Position numbers and translations under genes: made by a program. Of a DNA stretch of 64,000 nucleotides, positions 51,397 to 60,353 are shown in pieces. Each line of letters opens with the position of its first letter. The first letter of the stretch is position 1. The notes below the pieces were generated by a model, which worked only from the letters and a program-made list of their open reading frames with translations, had not been told where the DNA came from and did not search any database. The DNA is from Pseudomonadota bacterium (GTDB lineage: Bacteria; Pseudomonadota; Gammaproteobacteria; Steroidobacterales; Steroidobacteraceae). Location: assembly GCA_018240525.1 (NCBI GenBank), contig JAFEFN010000007.1:124001-188000 (forward strand), given 5' to 3'.

Positions 51397-52251
51397 TCAG
51401 CGGCGGGCGGGGCGGCCGAGTTCCAGTGCCCAGTACACACCGGCCGCGTCACGCGGGTTGACCGCGAAGGCGACGCCCATCTCCGTGTACGCCGGCCACA
51501 TGAGGTTCTCGCAGTGGCCCGGGCTGTGCAGCCAGCCCTCGACGACATCGCCGGCGTCCATCACGCCGCTGGCGAGGTTCTCGCCGGTCTCCGTCCAGCG
51601 GTAGCCGGCACGGCTGACGCGCTGCTGCGGCGTGCTGCCGTCGCGGCCGGTGTGGTCCATGTAGCGCTGGCGCGCCATGTCCTGGGCGTAGGCGAGGGCG
51701 GCTTTCTCCAGGAGCGGGCTGTGGCGCAGCGGCGCGGCCGCCGCGAAGGACTGCGAGCCACAAAGGCGCGCGTGGGCGCGCGCCTCGTTCACCAGGGCAA
51801 GGACGCGCGCGCTGATCGCGGCACGATCGGCGCCCCGCGGCGGGGTGAATGGTTCGGCGAGCGCGATCCACACCTGCTCGCCGCGCCGCCACGCACCCAG
51901 CTCGGCAAAGGCGGGGTTGGTGGCCTGCGCGCAGAACTGACTGGCGATGATGTGGCTTATGTCCCCGCTGGCCGGAACGCCGGATACGCTCACGGAGAAG
52001 GAGCTGACCGCGTGGTAGCCGGCCTGCTGCTCGGCCTCGCGCAGCGGCAGCCCGGTCGCGACGTAGCGCGCCACCTCATCCAGGCGGGCATTCGACCGCA
52101 GCGGCGGCACGTGCCGTGCGTGCGCGGGGCAGCCCTGGCTGCGCACGCTGTTGACGGCGTCGATGATGTCAGCGCGCGCCGACGATGCGGTAAGCAACAC
52201 CCCGACCAATACCATGCGGCAGAGGTGGCGTCCGGCGGCCACCTCGGTCAT
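51397..52251 (-). CDS. CAP (SCP/PR-1) domain exported protein
   Basis: The 284-residue protein has an export signal (ending SSARAD), a poorly known N-terminal half, and a C-terminal CAP domain (about 140-280). The CAP landmarks are ALAYAQDMARQRYMDHTGRDGST, GENLASG, VVEGWLHSPGHCENLM and MGVAFAVN. Bacterial CAP proteins are secreted and often bind lipids or the wall; activity is unknown. Start ATG 52251 is only 9 bp from the start of the divergent phospholipase D gene. Confidence 0.88.
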   Translation of the reverse strand: MTEVAAGRHLCRMVLVGVLLTASSARADIIDAVNSVRSQGCPAHARHVPPLRSNARLDEVARYVATGLPLREAEQQAGYHAVSSFSVSVSGVPASGDISHIIASQFCAQATNPAFAELGAWRRGEQVWIALAEPFTPPRGADRAAISARVLALVNEARAHARLCGSQSFAAAAPLRHSPLLEKAALAYAQDMARQRYMDHTGRDGSTPQQRVSRAGYRWTETGENLASGVMDAGDVVEGWLHSPGHCENLMWPAYTEMGVAFAVNPRDAAGVYWALELGRPARR

Positions 52252-52260
52252 TGTTGGGCC

Positions 52261-53415
52261 ATGGATGGGCCAGCAGCGCATGAACGACAATCTAGCACCG
52301 GTGCGCCGTGGCGTCCGGGAAACGAGTTCCGTTTCCTGCATGAGAACGGGGAATTCTTCGCGCGGATGCTGTCGGCGATCGATGCCGCCGCCCAATACGT
52401 GCTGCTCGAGATGTATCTCGTCAACTCAGGCGTGATCACGACGCGCTTCTGCAATGCGCTGGTGGCGGCCGGCGCACGCGGCGTGCGCGTCTGCGTGCTG
52501 TTCGACGGCTTCGGGGCGCTGGGATTGCGCAATGCGGACCGCCGGCGCCTGGTGGCGGCCGGCGTCGAGCTGCGCTTCTTCAACCCGGTGCGCCTGCATA
52601 GGTTCCTGGCGAACAACCTGCTGCGCAACCACCGCAAGCTGCTGCTCATCGACGGCTGCGTCGCCTTCGTCGGCGGCGCTGGCCTCACCGATGACTTCGC
52701 CCCGGGGGCGCGCCGGGGCGCGTGGCGCGAACTCATGGTTGAGATCGCCGGTCCGGTGGTGGCGGACTGGCAGCGCGCCTTCGCAGTGACCTGGGCGCGC
52801 TTCGGCCCGGTCCTGGAGGTGGCCGAACCCGCACCGGAAGGCGCGCCCCAGGGGGCACTGGGGCGTATCTCGCTGAGCGAGGCGCGCGGGCGTTCGGACC
52901 TGGCCAGCGACGTCTTGCGGCGGATCGAGACCGCACGCGACCGCGCCTGGATCATGAGCGCGTACTTCGTGCCCTCGCGGCGCTTCCGCACGGCGCTGCG
53001 GCGCGCGGCGCGCCGCGGCGTGGACGTGCGGCTGCTCCTGCCGGGGCCCCGCACCGACCACCCCTGGGTGCGCCATGCCGCCCGGCGCTTCTACGCGAAA
53101 CTGCTGCGCAACGCGGTCAAGATCTGGGAGTACCAGCCGAGCATGCTGCACGCCAAGATGGTGTTGTGCGATGACTGGGTGTCGGTGGGCTCGGCCAACC
53201 TCGATCGCTGGAGCTTCCGCTGGAATCTGGAGGCCAACCAGGAGATTGATAGCACGCGCGTGGCGGATGCAGCCCGTGCGTTGTTCGAGCGCGACTTCCT
53301 GGCGTCGCGCAGCGTCAGCCGCCGTCACTGGGGCCGGCGTCACTGGCTGGACCGCGTACGGGAGAACATCGCCGGCCGGCTCGATCGCCTGCTCGACAGC
53401 TGGCGCCGGCCTTAG
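52261..53415 (+). CDS. Phospholipase D superfamily protein, cardiolipin synthase-like
   Basis: The 384-residue protein has two HKD motifs: HRKLLLID (His124) and HAKMVLCD (His297), each followed by GGAGL or GSANLDRWSF as in ClsB-type cardiolipin synthases. It begins PGNEFRFLHENGEFFARMLSAID. It lacks the N-terminal membrane helices of ClsA. It should transfer phosphatidyl groups between phospholipids, but a nuclease or another PLD role is possible. The start lies 9 bp from the divergent CAP gene. Confidence 0.9.
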   Translation: MDGPAAHERQSSTGAPWRPGNEFRFLHENGEFFARMLSAIDAAAQYVLLEMYLVNSGVITTRFCNALVAAGARGVRVCVLFDGFGALGLRNADRRRLVAAGVELRFFNPVRLHRFLANNLLRNHRKLLLIDGCVAFVGGAGLTDDFAPGARRGAWRELMVEIAGPVVADWQRAFAVTWARFGPVLEVAEPAPEGAPQGALGRISLSEARGRSDLASDVLRRIETARDRAWIMSAYFVPSRRFRTALRRAARRGVDVRLLLPGPRTDHPWVRHAARRFYAKLLRNAVKIWEYQPSMLHAKMVLCDDWVSVGSANLDRWSFRWNLEANQEIDSTRVADAARALFERDFLASRSVSRRHWGRRHWLDRVRENIAGRLDRLLDSWRRP

Positions 53416-53419
53416 GTAC

Positions 53420-54310
53420 TCACGGGCCGGTGGCGCGCACCGAGAACAGCTCGGTGGAGCGCACGAAGGACAACAGGAACGGCTCCATGACCTGCAGCTG
53501 CGTGCGGTAGGCGCGTACCGCGGCCAGCTTGCGGTCCTCTTCGGCGGGCAGCAGTGCGAACGGCAGCGGATGAAGCGGCGCCGCACGCGGCGCTGGCACC
53601 AATGGCACCCCCCGCAGCAGGCCTCGCGGGCTCGGCCAGCCCTCGCCGCCGTGCACGATCCAGTAGCGCATCGTGTACTGCGCGTGCGTCCGCGCGGACA
53701 GGGATTGCATGGCGAGCCCGGCGGCGCGGTGATCGTCATGTCCATCCAGCGGGCTGGGGGCAAGAACGAGGGTCGGCCGCACGCGCTCGATCACGGACTG
53801 CAGGTCCTGCGCGAGGCTCTCGCCGGTGTAGGGATGGCCCGGGAACAGCGCATCGGCGTAGGGCACCGTGGTGGTGCGCGTGTAGCGCGAGGCATAGGGA
53901 TGCGTGCGGTACTCGCCGAGCAGCTCGAGCAGGCCGCCGTCCGGATAGCCCAGGAACAGCTGGCCCGCGGCCGGCACGCCGAGCGCGGCGGTCGCCGTGC
54001 GTGCCTCTTGCATGCGCTCTTCGCCGTAGGCGCGCATCTTCGCCGCATCGAACAGGGTCTTCTCTACCAGCAGCATGCCGAGCGCCGAGCCATCGCCGCT
54101 GGTCACCCAGACGATGCTGACGCGGCCGCCGGCACCGAGCACCCGCTGGATCACGCCAGCGCAGCACAGGGTCTCATCATCCGGGTGGGGCGAGACCACC
54201 AGCAGCGAGGTGCCGGCATCGAGGGTGGGCAGCGCCTCGGGGGCGGCTCGCGCGCCGGCACTCGCAGCCAGGAGGACAAGACCAAGCGGGATGAGCGTGC
54301 GCGGCAACAT
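53420..54310 (-). CDS. PIG-L family exported deacetylase
   Basis: The 296-residue protein has a signal peptide (ending AGARAAP) and the LmbE/PIG-L zinc motif PHPDDE. Further marks are GYPDGGL, PLDGHDDHRAAGLA (second metal site) and SFVRSTELF. It should deacetylate an N-acetyl-glucosaminyl or related amide outside the cytoplasm. Length is longer than MshB-type enzymes only at the C-terminus. It converges on the phospholipase D gene (4-bp gap). Confidence 0.9.
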   Translation of the reverse strand: MLPRTLIPLGLVLLAASAGARAAPEALPTLDAGTSLLVVSPHPDDETLCCAGVIQRVLGAGGRVSIVWVTSGDGSALGMLLVEKTLFDAAKMRAYGEERMQEARTATAALGVPAAGQLFLGYPDGGLLELLGEYRTHPYASRYTRTTTVPYADALFPGHPYTGESLAQDLQSVIERVRPTLVLAPSPLDGHDDHRAAGLAMQSLSARTHAQYTMRYWIVHGGEGWPSPRGLLRGVPLVPAPRAAPLHPLPFALLPAEEDRKLAAVRAYRTQLQVMEPFLLSFVRSTELFSVRATGP

Positions 54311-54403
54311 CGGTAATACGGCGAGTGTCGCACGCCGGGGCGTGTTTTCGTTAGAGTGAGCCACGCACGGGCGAACTGCATCGCCGAGGAAAGACACAGC
54401 CCC

Positions 54404-55162
54404 ATGACCGTCACACCGCCGCTGGCCTACCGCGACCCGAGCTTCATTGACTCCGAGGAGGGCCGGCCGATCCGCATCGTCTCCGAGTACCTTGCGCCCA
54501 TGAAGATCTTCTGCGAGCAGGGCGTCAGCGCCACCGTGGTGTTTTTCGGGTCGGCGCGCTTGAGTTCCGGTGGCCCGCTCGGGCGCTACTACGACGAAGC
54601 CACCGAGCTGGCGCGCCTGGTGACCGAATGGAGCGCCACGCTCACCGGGCAGAAGCTGCTCGTCTGTTCCGGGGGAGGCCCCGGCATCATGGAGGCGGCC
54701 AATCGCGGCGCCCGCCTCGCCGGCGGCCGCAGCGTCGGCCTCAACATCGGCCTGCCGCACGAGCAGGTTCCGAACCCGTACACCACGCCGGAGTTGTCCT
54801 TCGAGTTCCACTACTTCTTCATGCGCAAGCTGTGGTTCGCCCACCTGGCGCGCGCGCTGATCGCCTTCCCGGGCGGCTTCGGCACCATTGACGAGCTGTT
54901 CGAGATCCTGACATTGGCACAGACGCGCAAACTCGACCGCTCCATCCCGGTCTTCCTGTACGGACCGCAGTACTGGCGGGAGGTGATCAACTTCGATGCG
55001 CTCGTCCGCCACGGCACCATCGGTGCCGAGGACCTGAAGCTGTTCGAGTTCGTCGACCACCCGGTCGCGGCGCTGGAACGGCTGAAGGCGTGCATGAGCC
55101 TGGACCACTTGACTGCCGCAAAGCCATCCTTCGCCCGCTCACGCTGCGGCCCTGCGCCCTGA
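54404..55162 (+). CDS. LOG-family / lysine-decarboxylase-like nucleotide-binding protein
   Basis: The 252-residue cytoplasmic protein carries VVFFGSARLSSGGP, VCSGGGPGIMEAANRGA and the hallmark PGGFGTIDELFEIL (about residue 155). These are typical of the LOG/TIGR00730 proteins, known as cytokinin-type phosphoribohydrolases and ppGpp-binding PpnN-like enzymes. The role is likely to be nucleotide-monophosphate N-glycosidase. The start is set at ATG 54404; an in-frame GTG 16 codons earlier is possible. Confidence 0.88.
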   Translation: MTVTPPLAYRDPSFIDSEEGRPIRIVSEYLAPMKIFCEQGVSATVVFFGSARLSSGGPLGRYYDEATELARLVTEWSATLTGQKLLVCSGGGPGIMEAANRGARLAGGRSVGLNIGLPHEQVPNPYTTPELSFEFHYFFMRKLWFAHLARALIAFPGGFGTIDELFEILTLAQTRKLDRSIPVFLYGPQYWREVINFDALVRHGTIGAEDLKLFEFVDHPVAALERLKACMSLDHLTAAKPSFARSRCGPAP

Positions 55163-55235
55163 GCTCCCGGTGGCGGTTGGACGTGCGCGGGCCACGGCCT
55201 GTCGCGCGCGGGGGTCGCGCGCAGCCGGCCCCGCC

Positions 55236-55241
55236 TACAAT
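55236..55241 (+). promoter_or_regulatory. Candidate -10 (TACAAT) for the first DUF885 gene
   Basis: TACAAT lies 39 bp before ATG 55275, with a GGAG ribosome site 5 nt before the ATG. No good -35 is seen. Confidence 0.35.
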
Positions 55242-55274
55242 GACGGCCATCGTGTCCGAATCCGCGGAGCAGAT

Positions 55275-57035
55275 ATGAATCTTCTTGCGAAGGCCCTCTG
55301 GGGCGCGCTCGCCTGCCTTGCCTGCGCAATGGCCAGTGCGCAGGACGCAGCCTGGATCACGCGCAGCAACCAGTACGCGCAAAAGCTTCTGGAACTGCAG
55401 GCCAGGTACGTGCCCGAGGAGGGTTCGGCGCGCGGCCTGGAGCGCTACGACGGGCAGGTGCTGGACATGAAGCCCGGCTTGGTGGCGCGTCAGTCCGCCG
55501 ACCTGCGCGCACTGGAGGCGCAGTACGAACAGCTGCTCAAGAACGAGGCGGACGCGCGCGTGCGCGAGGACCTCGAGATCCTGATGAAGGCGGCGCGTGA
55601 CCAGCGCGTCAGCAATGAGCTGAACGACCGGCTGATGCTGCCGTACTTCGACCTGCCGCAGACCATGTACGGGGGCTTCCAGCAGCTGCTGGACAAGCGC
55701 ACCGCCGCGACGCGTTACCCTGCGGCTCTGGTACGCCTGCACCGCTACGTCGGCGCGGAGGCCGGCTACCAGCCGATGACACAGCTGGTGCGCGAGCGCA
55801 TCACCGAGCGCCTGGCCGACCCGAAGCTCACCTTCCCATGGTCGGTCGAACTGGAGCAGGCGCTGAAGAACCAGGGCCAGTACCTGGCCGGCATCCAGGA
55901 CCTGTTCAAGCAAAGCGGGCTGAAGGGCTGGCAGAAGGACTTCGCCGCGCTGTCCGCGCAGATCGATGCCCACGGGAAGTGGCTGCGGGATACGCTGCTG
56001 CCGCGCGCCCGCAGCAGCAACCTGCTGCCGCCGGAGATCTATGCGGACAACCTCAAGCAGTTCGGGGTGAGCACGGACCCACGCGAGCTCATGGAGCGCG
56101 CGCTGTTCAGCTACGCACAGACACGCGACGAGATGCAGATGCTCGCGGCCGCGATCGCGAAGCAGCGCGGCTGGCAGTCGACGGACTATCGCGACGTGCT
56201 GCGTGCGCTGAAGAAGGAGCGCATTCCCGATGACAAGCTCCTCGAGGTCTACCGAGCGCGCCTGGCCGCCATCGAGACCATCATCCGCGAGCACCGGCTG
56301 GTTTCGCTGCCTCAGCGGGCCGCGGTGATCCGGCTGGCGACCGCGGCAGAGTCGGCACAGACGCCGGCGCCGCACCTGAGCCTGCCGCGCCTGATCGGCA
56401 ATACCGGCGAGCCGGCCGAGTTTGTGATCCCCACGCGCAATCCCAACGCCGACTCCAAGGCGCAGATGGACGACTTCAATTTCGATGCCATCACCTGGGA
56501 CCTGACGGCGCACGAGGCCCGGCCGGGTCACGAGCTGCAGTTCGCCTCCATGCTCGAGGCTGGGGTGTCCACTGCCCGCGCGGTCTTTGCCTTCAACAGC
56601 GCCAACGTGGAAGGCTGGGGCCTGTATTCAGAGGCATTGATCCGTCCCTACCTGTCGCCCGAGGCGCAGCTGGCGGCGCTGCAGGGACGACTGACGCGGG
56701 CGGCCCGCGCCTTCCTGGACCCCATGATCAACCTCGGCATGCTCAAGCCCGAACAGGCCAAGGCGATCCTCATGAACGACGTCGTGCTCTCCGAGCCGCT
56801 TGCCAAGGAGGAGATCGACCGCTACACCTTCGATGCGCCCGGACAGGCGACCTCGTATTTCTACGGCTTCGTCCGCCTGGAGACGCTGCGCGCGAAGACC
56901 GAGATGGCCCTGGGGAGCAAGTTCGACGCGCTGTCCTTCCACGATTTCCTGCTCAAGCAGGGACTGCTGCCTCCCGATTTGCTCGAGGCCGCCGTGATGA
57001 AGGATTACGTGAAGCCGCGCCTCGGCGCGGGCTAG
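55275..57035 (+). CDS. DUF885 family exported peptidase-like protein (first copy)
   Basis: The 586-residue protein has a signal peptide (ending MASAQD). Its long helical body contains the DUF885 metal motif HEARPGHELQFAS near residue 412, then EGWGLYSEALIRP and a C-terminal YFYGFVRLETLRAK. The family is distantly related to M3/M32-like metallopeptidases. The HExxPGH motif is intact (HEARPGH). The substrate is unknown. A second DUF885 gene lies 1.3 kb away, with the MoeB-rhodanese gene between them on the other strand. Confidence 0.9.
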   Translation: MNLLAKALWGALACLACAMASAQDAAWITRSNQYAQKLLELQARYVPEEGSARGLERYDGQVLDMKPGLVARQSADLRALEAQYEQLLKNEADARVREDLEILMKAARDQRVSNELNDRLMLPYFDLPQTMYGGFQQLLDKRTAATRYPAALVRLHRYVGAEAGYQPMTQLVRERITERLADPKLTFPWSVELEQALKNQGQYLAGIQDLFKQSGLKGWQKDFAALSAQIDAHGKWLRDTLLPRARSSNLLPPEIYADNLKQFGVSTDPRELMERALFSYAQTRDEMQMLAAAIAKQRGWQSTDYRDVLRALKKERIPDDKLLEVYRARLAAIETIIREHRLVSLPQRAAVIRLATAAESAQTPAPHLSLPRLIGNTGEPAEFVIPTRNPNADSKAQMDDFNFDAITWDLTAHEARPGHELQFASMLEAGVSTARAVFAFNSANVEGWGLYSEALIRPYLSPEAQLAALQGRLTRAARAFLDPMINLGMLKPEQAKAILMNDVVLSEPLAKEEIDRYTFDAPGQATSYFYGFVRLETLRAKTEMALGSKFDALSFHDFLLKQGLLPPDLLEAAVMKDYVKPRLGAG

Positions 57036-57041
57036 GGAGGT

Positions 57042-58166
57042 TCAGGCGACCTCGATGCCCGGGTCGACCTCTGCGGCCCAGCGCAGCATGCCGCCGTCGA
57101 GGTTGGCCGGTGAGTGCACACCGGCGCGCAGCGCGAGTGCGCAGGCGGACATGCTGCGCATCCCGCCGCGGCAGATGAACACTGGCGCGGAGTCCGGCGC
57201 CAGCGTGCCGAGATAGGCGGGCAGGCGCCCGAGCGGCACGTGCACGGCATCCTTTAGGTGCCCGGCCTCGAACTCGTAGTCCTCGCGCACGTCGACCAGC
57301 AGCGGCGGACTCGCGCCACCTTGCAGCATTTCAGCGAGCTCGGTCGGGGAGAGGTGTCGCACTGCCGCGGAAACAGGGTCGCTCATCGGTGGTTCATCCT
57401 TAAGTTCGGTGATGGAGGGTGAGTTCCCGCAGACCGTACAGTCGCTGCGGCGTGCCACGCGGAACTCCGCGAAGCGCATCTCGAGGGCATCGTAGGTGAG
57501 CAGCCTTCCGGTGAGGGGGACCCCTGTGCCCGTGATCAGCTTCAGTGCCTCGGTCGCCTGCAGTGTCCCCAGAACACCCGGCAGTACACCCAGAACGCCG
57601 GCGGTGGCACAGTTGGCGACGATAGCACCCTGGCCATGCGGAAAGGCGCATCGGTAGCAGGGACCCGCACCGGGAATGTAGGTCAGCAGTTGCCCTTCGA
57701 AACGGTGGATCGCCGCGGACACCAGCGCCCGGTGGCCAAGGACACAGGCATCGTTCACGAGGTAGCGCGTGGCCAGGCGATCCGAACCGTCGAGGACCAG
57801 GTCGTACTGCGCGACCAGCGCTGCGGCGTTCGTGGCCGTCAGCTCCAGCGGATGGGCAATGACGCGAATGTCCGGGTTCAGCGCCGCCAGCCGTGCCGCG
57901 CCGGCCACCGCCTTGGGCAGTCCGACGGCGGATGTGTCGAATAGTATCTGCCGCTGCAGGTTGGAAAGCTCGACCTCGTCGCAGTCGAGCAGGCCGAGCG
58001 TCCCGCATCCCGCGGCCGCCAGGTACAGGGCGGCGGGCGAGCCCAGGCCGCCCGCGCCGACCACCAACACGCGCGCTGCCTTGAGCTTTTCCTGCCCGGC
58101 AGGACCGATCTCGGCAAGCGAAAGGTGACGCTGGTAACGCGTCCGCTCCGCGGCGGACAGGCTCAC
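57042..58166 (-). CDS. moeB: MoeB/ThiF-type adenylyltransferase fused to rhodanese
   Basis: The 374-residue protein has an E1-like N-domain (VLVVGAGGLGSPAALYLAAAG, DGSDRLATRYLVNDAC, zinc Cys pairs CYRC and CTVC). A rhodanese domain (about 265-374) follows, with active-site CRGGMRS. It activates the C-terminus of a small sulfur-carrier protein (MoaD or ThiS) and can pass sulfur through the rhodanese Cys. The start is GTG 58166. A short upstream ORF with a strong ribosome site overlaps it, so expression may depend on re-initiation. Confidence 0.9.
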   Translation of the reverse strand: MSLSAAERTRYQRHLSLAEIGPAGQEKLKAARVLVVGAGGLGSPAALYLAAAGCGTLGLLDCDEVELSNLQRQILFDTSAVGLPKAVAGAARLAALNPDIRVIAHPLELTATNAAALVAQYDLVLDGSDRLATRYLVNDACVLGHRALVSAAIHRFEGQLLTYIPGAGPCYRCAFPHGQGAIVANCATAGVLGVLPGVLGTLQATEALKLITGTGVPLTGRLLTYDALEMRFAEFRVARRSDCTVCGNSPSITELKDEPPMSDPVSAAVRHLSPTELAEMLQGGASPPLLVDVREDYEFEAGHLKDAVHVPLGRLPAYLGTLAPDSAPVFICRGGMRSMSACALALRAGVHSPANLDGGMLRWAAEVDPGIEVA

Positions 58167-58198
58167 CGCGGCCCCCGCGGCCACGGGCCCGACGGCAT
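58163..58198 (-). CDS. Putative 11-codon leader ORF coupled to moeB
   Basis: On the minus strand AAAAAAGGA stands 4 nt before an ATG that opens MPSGPWPRGPR. Its TGA overlaps the moeB GTG as GTGA. The peptide is rich in Pro, Trp, Gly and Arg. The strong ribosome site serves this ORF and not moeB directly. It may be a translational coupling or stalling leader; it could instead be chance. Confidence 0.4.
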   Translation of the reverse strand: MPSGPWPRGPR

Positions 58199-58342
58199 GG
58201 GGTCCTTTTTTACATACGCCGCGCATCCCATACCCTGAGCATCCACGCCCGTGCGCGCGGCTGTCAACGCGGCACTGTCGTCGCCAACCCGGCGGAGCGT
58301 ATGCTTTCGCGCCCCGCTCACCGCGGTTCCAGAGGATCTGCA

Positions 58343-60349
58343 ATGCCCGGCCCTGTCCATCCGCTGCGCTACGTGTATGCACTGGTGATGCTCGGATTCA
58401 CCGCCGCCGCTCAGGCGCGGCCGCCGGTCGCCCAACCCGTTCCCGTGGCGCACACCGGCGATGCGCGATTCGCCACGGTCGAGCATCAGTACGTCACCTA
58501 CGTGCTCGCACAGTTCCCCGTGGTCGCCACCTACCTGGGCGGTTCGGCCTTCGACCCCAGTCTCGCGGCGGTTGATGGCACGTTGCGCGACTACTCTGCC
58601 GATGGCCTGCAGAGGGAGGACGCGCGCCTGGCCGAATATCGCGCCAGCTTCGCAAGCATTGCCCCGGCGACGCTCTCGGCCCGGCGACGCATCGACCGCG
58701 CCGTGGCGCTCGCGCAGATCGCCTTCCTGCTGCGCGAGCACCAGGTGCGGCGCCACCAGCAGATCAGCCTGGATTCCTATGTCGACGAGCCGTTTCGTGG
58801 CGTGGACTGGCAGATCCAGGGAATGACGAGCACCGGGGCCGCCACCTACGGCACGGAGGCGGAGTGGCAGGCGGTGGTGGCGCGAGTGCGGGCCATCCCG
58901 GGCTACCTGGCCACCGCCGAGCGCCAGCTGGCCGCGGGAGTCCAGGCCCACCATACCCCCGACTGGCGCGTGCTGCGCGACTTCGGTCTGCAGAGCCCGC
59001 TGGCGGATGCGGAATACTTCCAGACGACGCTGCCGCAGCTGGCGGCCACGGATGAGGCGCCCGGCCCCGCGCGCGAGGCGCTGCTGCGCGAGCTGAACGG
59101 CGCGGGCGCAGAGGCTGCGGCGGCCTACCGGCACTTGCGCGACTATGTCGCGGCGACCTTCTTCACCGACCCCCAGGCTGAGGGTGGCGCGGGGGTGAAG
59201 GCGGAGTACCGCGCGGATCGTTTCGCCCTCGGCGAGGGCGAGTACGACTGGGCGCTGCACAACAACCTGCGGATCAACAGCAGCGCCGCGCAGCTCTACG
59301 CCGGCTCCTGGCCGGTCGTCGAGGCGACGCGCGCGCAGATGGTCAAGCTGGCGCAGGAGATCGCCGCTGCCCATAACTGGCCCACCAGCGGCGGCGACTT
59401 CGTGCACCAGGTGTTCGAGCAGCTCAGCCAGAACGCGCCGCACACCGATGCGGAAATGGTCGAGGGCTATCGCAAGACCGGCCAGCGACTGGTGGCGTAT
59501 GCGCGCGAGACCGGCCTCTTCGACGTGCCCGCGGACTACCGCCTCGATGTGTCGGTGACGCCGCCACCGCTGCGCTCCTCGGTCGAGGGCGCCGCCTACT
59601 ACACCGCGCCGCCGTTCAAGAAGAGCGGTGTCGGACGCTTCTACGTCACGCCCACCGACGATGACATCGCGGAGCTGCGACAGGAGCACAACTATGCGGC
59701 GATGCCGGATCTGGCCGCGCACGAGGGGTTCCCGGGCCACGACTGGCACTACAAGGTCATGACGCAGTACCGCGACCAGATCGCGGCGGTGCGCTGGCTC
59801 ACGCCCGGGGCCGTCGAGGACTCCTCGTCGATGTGGCAGGACTCGATGGCCGCCGAGGGCTGGGGACTGTATTCCGAGTCGCTGCTGGCTGAACCGCAGC
59901 CGAAGGCGCCGCACGGCCTGTATAGCCCCGAGGAGCGGCTCTACCAGCTGCGCGGCCAGCTGTATCGCGACCTGCGGGTACGCATCGATACCGGGCTGCA
60001 TACTGGCAAGCTCTCCTTCGAGGACGCGGTCACCCTGTTCTCCCAGGTGGTCGACTTCCAGGCAGGGTCGTGCCAGGACCCTCAGGCGCTGAAGTCCGAT
60101 GCGAAGGCGGCCAGCTGCAAGCAGGCGCGTGGGGCCATCGCGCGCTACGCCCGCTGGCCGACCCAGGCGATCACGTATCGGCTGGGCAAGGAAGCCATTC
60201 TGGCGCTGCGCAAGCGCGCGCAGGACAGCGAGGGCGCGCAGTTTTCCCCCAAGCGCTTCCACCTGGAGTTCATGAAGCAGGGCACGATCCCGGCCGGGTA
60301 CTTCGGCGAGGAGCTGCTGCGCTCGCTGCGCGCCCCGCGGGCGCCGTGA
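58343..60349 (+). CDS. DUF885 family exported peptidase-like protein (second copy)
   Basis: The 668-residue protein has an export signal (ending AAAQARP) and a helical body. Its metal motif HEGFPGHDWHYKV lies near residue 460, with EGWGLYSESLLAEPQ after it and the C-terminal PTQAITYRLGKEAILALR. It differs clearly from the first copy, so this is an old duplication or two subfamilies and not a recent tandem copy. AGAGGA 6 nt before the ATG is a strong ribosome site. Divergent from moeB. Confidence 0.9.
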   Translation: MPGPVHPLRYVYALVMLGFTAAAQARPPVAQPVPVAHTGDARFATVEHQYVTYVLAQFPVVATYLGGSAFDPSLAAVDGTLRDYSADGLQREDARLAEYRASFASIAPATLSARRRIDRAVALAQIAFLLREHQVRRHQQISLDSYVDEPFRGVDWQIQGMTSTGAATYGTEAEWQAVVARVRAIPGYLATAERQLAAGVQAHHTPDWRVLRDFGLQSPLADAEYFQTTLPQLAATDEAPGPAREALLRELNGAGAEAAAAYRHLRDYVAATFFTDPQAEGGAGVKAEYRADRFALGEGEYDWALHNNLRINSSAAQLYAGSWPVVEATRAQMVKLAQEIAAAHNWPTSGGDFVHQVFEQLSQNAPHTDAEMVEGYRKTGQRLVAYARETGLFDVPADYRLDVSVTPPPLRSSVEGAAYYTAPPFKKSGVGRFYVTPTDDDIAELRQEHNYAAMPDLAAHEGFPGHDWHYKVMTQYRDQIAAVRWLTPGAVEDSSSMWQDSMAAEGWGLYSESLLAEPQPKAPHGLYSPEERLYQLRGQLYRDLRVRIDTGLHTGKLSFEDAVTLFSQVVDFQAGSCQDPQALKSDAKAASCKQARGAIARYARWPTQAITYRLGKEAILALRKRAQDSEGAQFSPKRFHLEFMKQGTIPAGYFGEELLRSLRAPRAP

Positions 60350-60353
60350 CGGC

